Shown here in pieces: positions 1-10,204 of a stretch of DNA of 64,000 nt. How positions within the stretch are numbered: position 1 is the first letter of the stretch; each line of letters begins with the position of its first letter. The notes beneath the pieces are model-generated. The model searched no databases. It saw nothing but the letters and a program-made list of their open reading frames with translations, and was not told the origin of the DNA. The DNA is from Mermis nigrescens (lineage: Eukaryota > Nematoda > Enoplea > Mermithida > Mermithidae): NCBI GenBank assembly GCA_036768485.1, contig JAVLUZ010000007.1, forward strand, positions 58,661 through 122,660, written 5' to 3'. Both the position numbers and the translations under genes were made by a program.

Positions 1-222
1 TTGACGTTTGAGACAATTACCGCTCTTTCTATAACAATAAAACATAGAAACTTTTCAAAAAATGTTGAAATCGAGAAAATTGAAGGTGTGGTCAAAAAAT
101 GGGTATACGGCGCTAAGAGCGAAAGTTTCAGTTTTATGCCAAAAATGAGCTAGAAACGCTTCAAAAGGCACACTATTTACAATTTTTCCACAAAAAACAG
201 TTCTGGGGAGGTGGGTCGCAGA
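1..222. repeat. Probable M4-type remnant at the left edge
   Basis: Carries a GGCGCTAAGAGCG word and a 'cacaaaaaacagttctgggg' end resembling M4 interiors. Interrupted by the M1 at 223. Continues to about 536 on the other side. Confidence 0.35.
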
Positions 223-487
223 CATACGTGGGCAGCAAGAAAATTCTGGGGGGGGTGCAAGATTTTTTTGAAGGTCGAAAATGGCCTTAAAAATGGTGGT
301 ATGGCGATAAAAACACCATTTTTCGACGTTTCTCATCAAGCACTATCCATTGGCATCAAAAAATTGCGAAAAAAACGAAAAAAATTTTCAAAAATTGAAT
401 TCTGGGGGGTATTTTGATTTCTGGGGGGGGGTATTTTGGTTTCTGGGGTGCATACCCCCCCCTCCAAACCCCCCACGCCCAGGTGTG
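223..487 (+). mobile_element. M1 MITE
   Basis: 265 bp with perfect GTCGCAGA duplications (215-222, 488-495). Ends CATACGTGGGCAGCAAG and ...CCACGCCCAGGTGTG. Poly-C/poly-G blocks flank an AT-rich middle ('catcaagcactatccattgg'). Reference copy for M1 here. Confidence 0.93.
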
Positions 488-536
488 GTCGCAGATATTT
501 TGCGGATGGATCAGTGGCCATTCTGGGGGTCATATC

Positions 537-651
537 CACACATGGGCGTGGGGGGTTTGGGGGTATGCACCCCCCAGAAGTTGAAATACCCCCCCCAGAA
601 ATTTTTTTGCTTTTTCAGCAATTCCCAGAATTTCGGTGCTGCCCATTTATG
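537..651 (-). mobile_element. M1 MITE, internally deleted
   Basis: 115 bp keeping both M1 ends (CACACATGGGCGTGGGG and ...GGTGCTGCCCATTTATG) but lacking the middle. Flanks GTCATATC/GTCACATA match at 6 of 8. Confidence 0.7.
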
Positions 652-1739
652 GTCACATACCCCAAGAATAAATCGATTAATCCCTTGTAACCTATGTGGC
701 CTTGAAGGAATATATTTCTCACCCGCCCGCCACCTCTCAAGAATTTTCTAGTATTTTCCGGAATGATCGCAAAACCCGTTTGAAGCGCCTTTAGTTGGGG
801 GTCTTAGTTGGGGGCATTACATTTTGACTATATTTCAATTCCATTAAATTTTTTTTGGTAAATTTTTTTATATTTGTATCGTCAATGAAGAAAGAGCCTC
901 GTCAGAAGGACAGAATTTGGTTATTAATTTTTTTAATTTTTATACAATTAGGCTTTTTGTGCCTATCCATCGTCTCAAGCTACAGAAAAGGCATTCTAGA
1001 GAAATTCTACGGCTAAATTCTCGTACAATGCATGTAAAAATTCATGTTGAGCGTTTAAATATATGTGATCACTTCACCAATCTCAATCGGCCCTCTGATC
1101 CTCAAAATGTAAGATTATATTACAACATTTAAATTTAAAAAACCAAAGATATATAAAAATTATTAATTTGAATTTTTCGCAAGAATTCTCTTATAAAATG
1201 ATGTTGCCCCGTTTTAGTGTTTTTAATTTTTTAAGCAATATAATGTGGGTTTTCTTGACTTTTTTGAAATTCAATATAAATATTAATTAAATATTGATAA
1301 CAAGAGTTAATTAGATTATCAAAAATTTGTATAAGATGCGAGTAAATTCGAAAAGTAGGAAAAGTTCAAGTTTATTACAAAAAATTTGAATTTCTATAAT
1401 AAGATATAATTTTATGAATGTGCCATACTTTTGCTTACATGTTTGCCTAAAAAATTCAGGAAATGGTAAAAAATCACTTTAAGTAGGAAGAATGAAATTC
1501 TGATTCTCGATCGAAAAAATTTAAACATCGAAGACAAGTTTACGTATAAAATGCCGTGAAAAAATCAAAACTCTACAGAAGTTCTTGTGATAAAAACATA
1601 TCCGCAAATGCTAATCAAATTCTGCGGTCATTTTTAATAATTTGTAATTTTAAAATTCTTCTTAATCTAACTTTATGTAAAATTTTTGATTTATGTATAA
1701 TTTTCCTCCGGAATTTTTTGTTTTGTATGCACATGTCAC
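652..1739. other. AT-rich sequence, no gene seen
   Basis: By position this is p110 intron or helical-domain territory. A fragment near 955-1110 has slightly richer composition, but no frame gives a convincing p110 helical segment. Confidence 0.45.
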
Positions 1740-1914
1740 CAGGGGCGGATTTAGGAGGGGGGCGGTCGCCCCCCCCCCACATTGGCCCAAATTAATGCGC
1801 AGAAGTAAGGATTTTTTAGCAATTTTTAGCGATTTTCGGGTTAAAACTGCCAATTTTACCGCCCAAGTCAGGGTTCCGCCCCCCCCCATTTGGAAAATCC
1901 TGGATCCGCCACTG
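1740..1914 (+). mobile_element. M2 MITE
   Basis: 175 bp with perfect CATGTCAC duplications (1732-1739, 1915-1922). Ends CAGGGGCGGATTTAGGAGGG and ...AAATCCTGGATCCGCCACTG. Confidence 0.93.
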
Positions 1915-2239
1915 CATGTCACGAGGGACACGATTTCAGGCATCTGTGTACAGATATGAATACCTATACTAGAAAACGTTAGCATTATGTCTTGATGTAA
2001 TACATTATCGTTTTATAATATTACGAAAATTATGTTTATTTTTACCCACTCGCATTACAATATGCGCAAAATCCCATGTTGTACATAATATAAATTGCTG
2101 TTTTCGAAAACGCGTAATATGATAACATCTTGAATTATTTTCGCAAGATTTTAATCATTATATTATAGTGCTCCGTTTCTTTCTTTTATTTTTCTACATA
2201 GCCTATATTTTAGCGTTTTCTACATTAAATCGTACACTA

Positions 2240-2390
2240 CATCTTTATTTTAATCATTTTCGTGATTTGTCTTTGTTTTCGGACAATAGTACAGCCAATG
2301 TTTCCGCCAATAAATGTCTCATGTGCATTTTTCGCCCAAAGGTCGCGGCAGCACCTCAACGACAATCGATTATGCGGACACAAAATTAAT
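2240..2390 (-). CDS. Possible p110 helical-domain exon (frameshifted)
   Basis: One frame on the minus strand gives RLSLRCCRDLWAKNAH and the neighbouring frame gives RHLLAETLAVLLSENKDKSR. Together they faintly resemble the start of the helical domain (DPLSE...EKD-LW...R...PEILPKLLLS...W). The position in gene order is right, but the resemblance is weak, a one-base shift is needed and splice sites are not clear. Boundaries are approximate. Confidence 0.25.
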
Positions 2391-2562
2391 AAAAATTCTA
2401 TATATGTATGTAAGTTTACTACTCACGAAACATCGTTTCACGGGTTTAATCCTCAAATAAGTCAATTATAGGACACTAGGTTTAATATTTTTCACATTGG
2501 GTTTAATGTAATTTTTTCATTGGAAGCAAAAACTTACGGAAATAGATTTTGGCAATTTGTAC

Positions 2563-2734
2563 TTATCCTTGGCGTTAGGCACCCAAAAGCCATTGTGAAG
2601 CATGCGAACGTATTCGCGGATTTGGCGTTTGTCCGGGAAAAAAACCTGGGCGTCGTAGTGACTAAAGGCGACTTCGAGGCAGGCCGTATCGGGATCCGGG
2701 TTGGAATTATTGTGGCCCAGCGGATTGAGTACTC
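2563..2734 (-). CDS. PIK3CA-like: p110 exon 9: C2-helical linker
   Basis: The peptide VLNPLGHNNSNPDPDTACLE continues with VAFSHYDAQVFFPDKRQIRE and YVRMLHNGFWVPNAKDK. It aligns with the family's [42 protein letters not shown], the linker between C2 and helical domains. Acceptor CTTTTTTGGTAG at 2735-2746; entry phase 1. The donor GATAA|GTACAA at 2562-2561 is the best GT in the right place, but GG|GTGCCT some 20 bp earlier is possible, so the low-coordinate end is provisional. Confidence 0.85.
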
Positions 2735-2795
2735 CTACCAAAAAAGAAACCGCATCGCCGAATTCGATTTATTTCGGATGGGTGGGTCTCAAGAT

Positions 2796-2982
2796 CAGGG
2801 GCGGATTTGAGGGCGGCCGCCCCTCCCCATTGGTTTAAAATAATGCGCAAAATTAAGCATTTTTGAGCAAGTTTTAGCGATTTTCGGGTTAAAACGGCTA
2901 ATTTTTCCGCCCAAGTCAGGGTTCCGCCACCCCCCCCCTTAGGGGTACCGCCCCTCTTAGGAAAATCCTAGATCTGCCACTG
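2796..2982 (+). mobile_element. M2 MITE in p110 intron 8
   Basis: 187 bp with perfect CTCAAGAT on both sides (2788-2795, 2983-2990). Ends CAGGGGCGGATTTGAGGGCG and ...AAATCCTAGATCTGCCACTG. Core 'agcgattttcgggttaaaac' as in the 1740 copy. Confidence 0.92.
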
Positions 2983-2990
2983 CTCAAGAT

Positions 2991-3494
2991 TTAGGGTGGG
3001 AAAGGTTAGCCCGTCAATTCATTATTGAAAAAAATTTTTCGGTCAATTTCGTTTATTTTAATTTATGACAAAAAACGGAAAATGCGGGAAATGCTGTAAA
3101 AAAATTTATCGGCCGAAACTACGCAGAAATAGATTTAAAGCGTCAACTTTTAGGTAAAAGTTGGCGTAATGCCCCCCCCCCCAAATGTTGCATAAGTCTA
3201 TTATCAATATTAATTCAATTTAGCGACTATTAGTCGATAAGTTTTTACTATTACCGATCCTGAGTTATTTTTTTATCTTGATTTTTTCCGTATTTCAGCA
3301 CAAATATGCTTCCTTTCAGCGATTGATTTTTTTAAAGATTTATTAGTGATTTTAAGTGATTTTAAACTTAAGTCATCTTTCATTTGAACTTTTTTAAGTG
3401 CGGCCAATCGTCTTCTTTTCCTCAGCAATGGGCTGATTCATTAAGGCGTGCTAGCGGGAAAAAATTTTATATGAAAAGCGAGGGCGCACTTTGA
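2991..3494. other. Intron 8 sequence, no gene seen
   Basis: AT-rich with one run of C (near 3171-3181). No splice-bounded coding segment recognised. Confidence 0.5.
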
Positions 3495-3502
3495 CCGTTA
3501 AC

Positions 3503-3910
3503 CATACATGCACAGTATGGAAATTCTGGGGGGGGGTTGAAACCCCAAAGTGCCTTTCTTGGACCCAAAAATGGCCGGTACGCGTTAGAAAACATCGTTT
3601 TTTGGCGTTTCTCACGATACTCTATCCTTCTAGAGCATGAAATCATGAAAAAATTTCGAAAAAGTCGAATAAATTGGCCAATATATGGTTTAAAACATGA
3701 ATATATGGCGCGAAGCGCCGAAAATTTGGCGATTTTGAGCAAATAGATAGCCAAAAACCCTTAAAAAGACACTTTTTCTACCAATTTTCAGGTAAGTTTA
3801 GGAAACTTTTGAAAAATCGCCAATTCTGGGGAAAGGGTAAAAATTTTTTGCGGGGGTGAAAAATGATTCTGCGGGGGTGAAAACCCCCCAACCCCCCAAG
3901 ATCATGTATG
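3503..3910. mobile_element. M4 element
   Basis: 408 bp with a perfect CCGTTAAC duplication (3495-3502, 3911-3918). Ends CATACATGCACAGTATGG and ...CCCCAAGATCATGTATG form an imperfect inverted repeat. Carries GGCGCGAAGCGCC and several TTCTGGGG words. No transposase ORF. Confidence 0.9.
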
Positions 3911-4150
3911 CCGTTAACCAAAACTTTCGCCATAAAAATAACGAAAATTAGGAAATTAAACGAAAAAACAAAGATATATACATAAAATTAAAAGCGACAA
4001 AAACTAATATAGGATTATTAATTTATTACCAGAAACGAGTCCAGTCCGATAAGATCGGGGATAGCCGAAAAGCTCAAAATCAGGTATAAAAAAGACTGCA
4101 AAGTAAAAAATGCAAAAAAGCATTAAATTTGAAAAAACGGATAGAACTAC

Positions 4151-4372
4151 CTCAAAGCCCTTCGGGTAACTCCACAAAATGCAACGATTTATTATCGGAA
4201 ATGAGGCGACCGTTAAAATCGATCAGGCGCAAGTTGGCCCAGGCCAACGGAAACGAATCGATCGGTTCGGGGGCCGCCCCACTTCCTTCTTCCGCTTTTT
4301 AGTTGCGCATATAGCGAAACAAATTTGGGCGTTGTACGGTATGTCTTTCATATACAAATCGAATTCGACCAC
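4151..4372 (-). CDS. PIK3CA-like: p110 exon 8: C2 domain end, with frameshift and TGA
   Basis: The exon opens VVEFDLYMKDIPYNAQICFA and ICATKKRKK. The family-like continuation (PIDSFPLAWANLRLID, then GRLISDNKSLHFVELPEGL; family CPLAWGNINLFDY...[20 protein letters not shown]) is in another frame. The shift falls at a run of five C (plus strand 4274-4278, ggggg). One more base there would restore the frame. Just before the donor GAG|GTAG (4150-4149), the codon aligned with the conserved Glu/Asp of GLED is TGA. Acceptor CTGCTCAG at 4373-4380. These are either real lesions or consensus errors; the sequence alone cannot tell. Confidence 0.8.
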
Positions 4373-4408
4373 CTGAGCAGAGCATGACATAACACTGATG
4401 GTCAGATC

Positions 4409-4776
4409 CATGCGTCGAATTGGGGGTCTCAGCCATTTTTAACGGGTTGGGGGTATACGACCTACAATTTTTGGCCAAAAATGCCTAGGGGGTGTCAAAA
4501 AATTTTTGGCTAGGGGGGTGAAGAGGACGTCCGACTTTGGGTGGGGGATCCCAAATCCCTAGTGGCGGATCCAGGATTTTCCTAGGCGGACCTCTTAAGA
4601 GGGGATGGAACCCTGACTCTGCGCGGAAATACTCAGCTGTTTCAACCCGAAATTCGCTAAAAATCGGCTCAAAAATCCTTAATTATGCGCACTATTTCGA
4701 GCCAATGGGGCGGGGGAGAGGCGGCCGCCCACCGCCCCCTAAATTCGCCCTGCACACACCCCCACTTACATGTATG
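4409..4776. mobile_element. M5 MITE with nested M2
   Basis: Flanked by perfect GTCAGATC at 4401-4408 and 4777-4784. Contains the 'tttttggcta' and 'cgtccgactttg' blocks of M5 and an M2 copy at 4560-4752. The near end is 36 bp from the exon 8 acceptor, so it sits in the branch-point region of intron 7. Confidence 0.8.
4560..4752 (-). mobile_element. M2 MITE nested in M5
   Basis: Starts AGTGGCGGATCCAGGATTTT, contains 'tttcaacccgaaattcgctaaaaat', and ends CCCCCTAAATTCGCCCTG. No exact duplication visible. Confidence 0.7.
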
Positions 4777-4784
4777 GTCAGATC

Positions 4785-5743
4785 CGTATTTACGGGAGCC
4801 CTTTCACACATGGGCGTGGGGAAGAGTCTGAGGGGTCTGGACCCTTGAGAATACGGTGGACCCCCGAAATAGATAGACCATTGAATAGAATTCTCGGTAC
4901 TATTCTTGACAATTAAGCCGCGTCGGATTCCACCGGATTTTGAATTGCTGCACACCCCATACAAGGGCGTGGGTGTGTGAGGGTTTCAAACCTCGCCTAA
5001 GATCGATAAACCGCCAGAGTTGAATTTTTAGAGCTATTTTTGGTAATTTTGCCCCCATCTGACCCCCAAATTTTCGATTGTTCCCAAACCCCTAGGCTAT
5101 TTGCTACCTATGTACAATATAGGAGCGTAAGCATAGATGCACAGCACTGCCGCTCTGGGAGGAGGGTTCAAAAATTGAGCCTTTTCGACCAAAAATGACC
5201 ACAAAAAGTGATACAAATGCTATAGTAGTGATAAAACTACATAATTTCACGGTTTCTGGTTCTGGTCAGCTATAAGAAGAAAGTTTTTAACTTTCATCCC
5301 TTTTATGCCTTAATTTTGTCTCACTTTCCCCCAGAATAACATATTGCATTTTTCCATTCTGATAGGTCTAGACCCCCAAATCCACAAACAGCGGAAAATT
5401 TCAGAAAACTGATTAAAAAAAAGAATATTTTAATTAAAATATATATAGAAAAATTTAAAAGAATGAAAGATTGTAAAAATTTAAAATTTAAACAATTGAA
5501 AATAGAAGAATTAGGAAAAAATACCAAAACGGATTTTTTAGGAACTTTCCACATGATTAAATATAAAATTTTTGAGAAGGTCCAACCAAAAAATGCAATT
5601 CGTCAGTTTTTCGACTAGAACGTGAGGAATGACGTATTTTAACGCTAATTTAGCATTTACGCCAGCTTTTTAGGTCATTTTGGCCAAGAAAACTCTAGTT
5701 TTGACACTCTCCCAGATGCGGCCACGCTTGTGCATCTACAATA
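4785..5743. other. Intron 7 repeat fragments, no gene
   Basis: Mixed remnants: 'cacacatgggcgtgggg' near 4807 and 'aagggcgtggg' near 4962 look like M1- or M5-type ends, and a fragment with 'ttctgggg' words lies around 5100-5180. The rest is AT-rich. Confidence 0.35.
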
Positions 5744-5946
5744 CTGACGACCAGGCATGCACAGTATGATAATTCTGGAGGGGGATAAATAGGCAGGTTG
5801 AAACTTTAAATTGCTTTTTCGGACTCAAAATGGTTAATAAGCGCCAAAAACATCGTTTGCTAGCGTTTCAGACGATGCTCTATTTTTCTAGACCATTAAA
5901 ACATGTAGAAAATTTTGGAGAAAATGAAAAACATTCGATTCAATCG

Positions 5947-6278
5947 CAGGCACGTATCTCAGGGAAAAATGGGCAGGCACGTAGTGGCTCCTCCCATTTT
6001 GGGGGGGACCAACACCAATTTGGGGGTCTGCTCAAAAATAGCACAAAATAACGTAAAAAGTCCTATTTTTCCGGTTTTTCTGAATTTTAAGGGTCCGACC
6101 CCCAGTCCCCCACAGCTACGTGCCTGAAAATGGGGGTTCTGACCCCTCAGAATTCAGAAAATTCGGAAAAAATAGAACTTTAAACGTTACTTTGTGCTAT
6201 TTTTGGTTTTTTTCGGGCTTAGTCCCCCAAAATTCGTATTGCCCCCCAAATTAGGGCGGCCAGCTACATACGTGCCTG
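5947..6278 (+). mobile_element. M3 MITE (outer), interrupted by a second M3
   Basis: Starts CAGGCACGTATCTCAGGG, ends CAGCTACATACGTGCCTG. The flanks TTCAATCG (5939-5946) and TTTAATCG (6279-6286) match at 7 of 8. The interior is split at 5973/6127 by another M3 copy. Confidence 0.85.
5974..6126 (-). mobile_element. M3 MITE (inner), inserted into an M3
   Basis: 153 bp with a perfect target duplication AAAATGGG at 5966-5973 and 6127-6134, both inside the outer M3 copy. Termini CAGGCACGTAGTGG and CAGCTACGTGCCTG. Confidence 0.9.
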
Positions 6279-6626
6279 TTTAATCGAACAAAATATAACC
6301 AACAATGAGTATATCGCGTGATGCGCCGAAAATTTCACTTTTGACCAAATAGGTAAAAAAAACGCCTCAAAACAGCATCTTTTCTACGAATTTTTGAAAG
6401 CCAAGAAAACGTACCGAAATTTCAATTCTGGGGGTCTGCCAGATTCTGGGGCCTAGGAAACCACTAAGCCCATGCGTAGATCCGACCCCCTAATATACAA
6501 GTTGCTTGTATTATTGCACGCAGCCTGGCAGTGCGTGTAATTCCGAGATATTATAATTTATTAATTATTAAAACTCATTAGTTTTTAATTATTAATTATT
6601 ACGAATTTAATAATCGCAATTATTAC

Positions 6627-6722
6627 TTCATTCCATCTCGGATTCCGACAAGGAACCGACGAAGTTTGCTTCTGATCAATGAGCACATCCGAACCATGAT
6701 AAACGCCAATTACAACGAATAT
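6627..6722 (-). CDS. PIK3CA-like: p110 exon 7: C2 domain
   Basis: 96 nt, 32 codons, phase 0 at both ends. The peptide IFVVIGVYHGSDVLIDQKQT then SSVPCRNPRWNE matches the C2 segment with YHGG...PCSNPRWNEW in the family. Acceptor TTTTGATAG at 6723-6731. Donor AATGAA|GTAATA at 6626-6625. Joins exon 8 as RWNE-VVEFDLYMKDIP (family RWNEWLNYDIYIPDLP). Too short to stand out as an ORF; found by motif and phase. Intact. Confidence 0.9.
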
Positions 6723-6779
6723 CTATCAAAATGATAAATAAATATATATTTGCTAATTATTGATGCACGGAATCAAGAT

Positions 6780-7017
6780 CAGACGTGTAACAGCGGGATG
6801 GGAGATCCCCACAACCAAAGTTGACCCCACCTCCATTCCCCCGAATGCCCAGGATATTGTTGACTTCTCCCCCGAATTCCTAGAAAAATTGAACTTTTTT
6901 GGCCTTCGATAAGATGTTCTTAAGCAGTTTTTTCATCAAAAATTGGGGCTCATTAACCCCTCCCATTCCCAAATATCCAGGGACCCCCATCAAGATTTTG
7001 GGGCCGTGACATGTATG
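6780..7017. mobile_element. M6 MITE
   Basis: 238 bp with perfect flanking duplications ATCAAGAT (6772-6779, 7018-7025). Ends CAGACGTGTAAC and (reverse complement) CATACATGTCAC are imperfect inverted repeats. It lies 57 bp upstream of the exon 7 acceptor in gene orientation. Confidence 0.85.
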
Positions 7018-7105
7018 ATCAAGATCACAAAACATTTTTTCCAGACACAAAGAAGTTAACTGAGAATTTTCGATCAAAACGTCAAACAACCAAGTCTCGT
7101 AGCAA

Positions 7106-7271
7106 CAGGCACGTAGCTGTGGGGGGAATAGGGGGCCCGGCCCGCCCCCCTAATTCGGGAAAAACCGGAAAAATAGGACTTTTCACACGTATTTTGTGCT
7201 ATTTTAGGCTTGGACCCCCTAAAAATTGGTGTTGGTCCCCCCACGAAATAGGATAGCCAGCTACGTGCCTA
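7106..7271 (+). mobile_element. M3 MITE in p110 intron 6
   Basis: 166 bp. Termini CAGGCACGTAGCTGTGGGGG and ...CAGCTACGTGCCTA. Flanks CGTAGCAA/CTTAGCAA match at 7 of 8 positions. Confidence 0.85.
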
Positions 7272-7279
7272 CTTAGCAA

Positions 7280-8402
7280 AGATGGTATATCTAAAAAAAT
7301 CTCAGGATTATTAAAGTTGGAGGAGGGATGATTCCTAGATTTAGATATTTCTGTAGAGAAAACTTTTTGAGCAGAAACTTGCTATTTTAAAACCATTTTT
7401 GACGAAACCCGGAGGCTACTTTCTAATTACACCTAACCGGACATGTAATCGCGCAAAATTTACGGAGAGGTAGTTGATGATTTTTACGCACGAGTGGGGG
7501 TTAAATTACCTTCAATTTATGCCCAAAATGACAAAAAAACACTTAAATATAGGCGAAAAACTCAATATTTCTAGGCTTTAGCACATTCCAAAGCCTTGAC
7601 AAAAATCTACGAATTATAAAAAATTGCATTCTTTTCGGTGTTAGATACGTATTAATCAATAATGGAACAATGGTTTCGTTACATCAGAAATTTGTAATGT
7701 TCCGCTTTTTTTATATAGAAGTTTTGTAAACAAAAGATTTACAAACTTTACAAAAAATACTTTTATGCGCGACTACTTGACAGAATGGACTAACGAATAA
7801 GCCAAAGAAGATTAAACAAAAATTTTTGTAAATATTACAACAAAAATTAGTTTTTTGGCTTTGTTACAAAAATGCATAGATTTTAATAAAAGAAACATTT
7901 AAAATGTTCTGATAGTAAGCAAGAGCAAGAACGGGTCAAAAATTGCAATCGATTGCTGGAGATAGTCGGCCAAGACGCTTTTTCAAAATTCAGGCAGTAC
8001 AAATTTTTAGGAATTTTTTTAAATAATTGATAAATGATTTGCAATGCTTAGTTTATTTATTAGGCAATTAATCAATTTACTTTATAAAACGTTTACTTCA
8101 GTTTTATTTGATGTTAAAAGCATACTGTAATAATAGCTCATAAATTTGCGGGAGTAGCTCCGTTTTTTTAGAATTTTGGCTAAAAATAACCAGTGACAGA
8201 GTAAAAATTTTTCAGCAAGATTACAATAGGAAATAAAAAATGAAAGAAATCGATAACAATTGAAAATTCAGCACGGAGGCAATATAATCAATGAAATTTG
8301 AAAAAAATTCAAAAAACCAATAATAACATTAACGAATAATTTTTTCAAAATCAATTTTGGAATTAATTATATAACTTTTTATAAACTAAAATTTTTACAA
8401 AC
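7280..8402. other. Intron 6 sequence, no gene seen
   Basis: AT-rich unique-looking intron DNA. No MITE ends or coding segments recognised. Confidence 0.5.
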
Positions 8403-8648
8403 CTCATCCATATCAGGCAACGTAATGTAGCTGGCGCTAATAACTTTGAGCGTTAGCATTTCGTCAATGTCCCACAAAGATTTTGGCACGATGCCAGAAA
8501 ATTTTTCGACGTCCATTTCGGACGACGAAAAGCGTTTTTTGAAACTGGGCGCAAAATAAGTCCATTCGTTAAAATCTCGCATTAAATCCGACTTGGATCT
8601 CAATTGTAATTCGGGCTGTTTCTTATGACGTAAGCACTCTTGGATGTA
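8403..8648 (-). CDS. PIK3CA-like: p110 exon 6: RBD-C2 linker and C2 start
   Basis: 246 nt, exactly 82 codons, phase 0 at both ends. The peptide starts YIQECLRHKKQPELQL, contains the variable SYS-like linker, then KSLWDIDEMLTLKVISASYI and TLPDMDE. This equals the family's [29 protein letters not shown]. Acceptor TTGTTCAG at 8649-8656. Donor GATGAG|GTTTGT at 8402-8401. No lesions. Confidence 0.93.
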
Positions 8649-9530
8649 CTGAACAAGTATTATATTAAAGGCATACATGTAGCAGACGGGGGAATCCAGC
8701 CCGGCCCTCATTTAGAGTCGGGGGTCCACCCCGGCCCTCATTTGAAGTCTGGGTCCACCCCATCCCCCACCCCCAAGCTAGAAGATTTTTGACCCCCTCC
8801 CCCCTGTTTTTCGAAAACTTGAATATTCGGCCGTTTTTAGGCATTTTTTGGCCAAAAATTGGCGGTCATTAACCGCCCCCCTATCCCCAAAAATTGGCCT
8901 GGACCCCTCCTCAATTTTATGCAGTCACATAAGTGATTAAAAGCAATGGTTCAAAAAAACTAGGGGGAATAGCCATCAGTGCAAACCATATGCATTCCGG
9001 AGGGGGTGGGGGTCAAATTTTGGAGCACCCTTTTGGGCAAAGAAATAAGTTTCTTATGCTTATTGATAAAAACTACAAATCTCAAGTTGCCAACACGTAA
9101 CGGCTACAAAATTTATCAGTTATTCGGAGTACAAACAAAAAAACAGGAATAATTTCTAATCGAAAATATAAAACTGGCCAAATTTTTATTAAAGCTGAGA
9201 AAATACCAATTTTTTGACCTAAAAGAGCGGAATCTACTCGGTAAATGATGAAAAACGAATCTTTACCACTAAAATTCGGGAATACCCGCGTTAATTCAGG
9301 CGAACATTTTTGTTTACAATTACGTTTGACGAATATTATCTAATGGGTGATCTTTTTGGCAGGGTTCCAAAAAATTAAAATCTTTACTGCTAGTTATCCT
9401 GTAATAGGACACTTAGCAACCTTTATGAATGCGAAGCAGATAATTTTAATCTAATCATAAACAACATAATTATAAATTATGCAAGAAAAAGTAATGATAG
9501 AAAAACAGAGCAAATTTAAGCAACATTTAC
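8649..9530. other. Intron 5 with a GC-rich repeat insertion
   Basis: 8671-8937 holds a C-rich repeat with a duplicated 'ccggccctcattt.a.agtc.ggg' unit and a CATACATGTAG-like left end. It starts about 20 bp from the exon 6 acceptor. The rest is AT-rich, with a 'ggaggggg' fragment near 8998-9010. No gene. Confidence 0.45.
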
Positions 9531-9636
9531 CGCGTAATTCGAAATTGGCACATCGTTCAAAAAATAAATCTGACGACCGAAGATTCTGAGCACGTAATTT
9601 TCGATATCATCGAAACGATGCACTTTTGTTAAATGT
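9531..9636 (-). CDS. PIK3CA-like: p110 exon 5: Ras-binding domain, second part
   Basis: 106 nt, phase 2 in and phase 0 out. The peptide HLTKVHRFDDIENYVLRIFG is followed by RQIYFLNDVPISNYA. This is the end of the RBD; vertebrate p110 has a [23 protein letters not shown] pattern. Acceptor TTTTCAG at 9637-9643. Donor GCG|GTAAAT at 9530-9529. It joins exon 6 in frame to give SNYA-YIQECL, matching the family's SQYKYIRSCI. Intact. Confidence 0.9.
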
Positions 9637-10204
9637 CTGAAAATCAATCGATAATTTTAATTTATAGCTAAATTGTAATCTTCGCTTGAAAAATGAGCAA
9701 TAACTTATACGCTGAAACGACACATGATAAAATAATTACTAATTTAATTAGTTTATTTATAAATCGATTGATTAGTTAATTAATTGGTAGTTTAAAGTGA
9801 TATGCAAAAAAAGCAAATAATTTAACCCAGCTAACTTCAAAACTTTTCGTTGAGCAGAACCGGTCGAACGATTTTTCCAGTTTTTCTGAATCTAACCCAA
9901 ATTTTAATCAAAGCTCAAGCTTTCTTACTGTAAAAAACAAGAGCATTTTTTATCTATTATTACTTGGTTGCGCATTTTTATCTATCAATTTTAAAAAATT
10001 GATTACCACTTCGATATTGTAAACTTTTTATATGATTTATTTTATTGTTTTATGCTTTTTATCTCATATTTTTCACTTTTCACTTTTTCATATAATTTAA
10101 TCATCTTGAGTTATTATTTACTTTATTATTTATTTTATTATTCATATGTTACTATTCTATTCATTCATAATTTACATACTTCACAATCATTTTCAAATTA
10201 TATT

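Larger units (their letters stand above)
5752..6480. mobile_element. M4 element carrying a nested pair of M3 MITEs
   Basis: The left part (CATGCACAGTATGATAATTC...) and right part (gcgtgatgcgccgaaaatttcac..., ending near CCCATGCG) correspond block by block to the M4 copy at 3503-3910. They are separated by the M3 insertion at 5947-6278. Outer duplication not clear, so ends are approximate. Confidence 0.65.

Noticed and set aside
950..1130. Possible p110 helical-domain exon on the minus strand
   Set aside because: Frames contain several stops, and no recognisable helical-domain motif was found.
2520..2810. 96-codon plus-strand ORF
   Set aside because: Antisense shadow of p110 exon 9, running into the M2 MITE.
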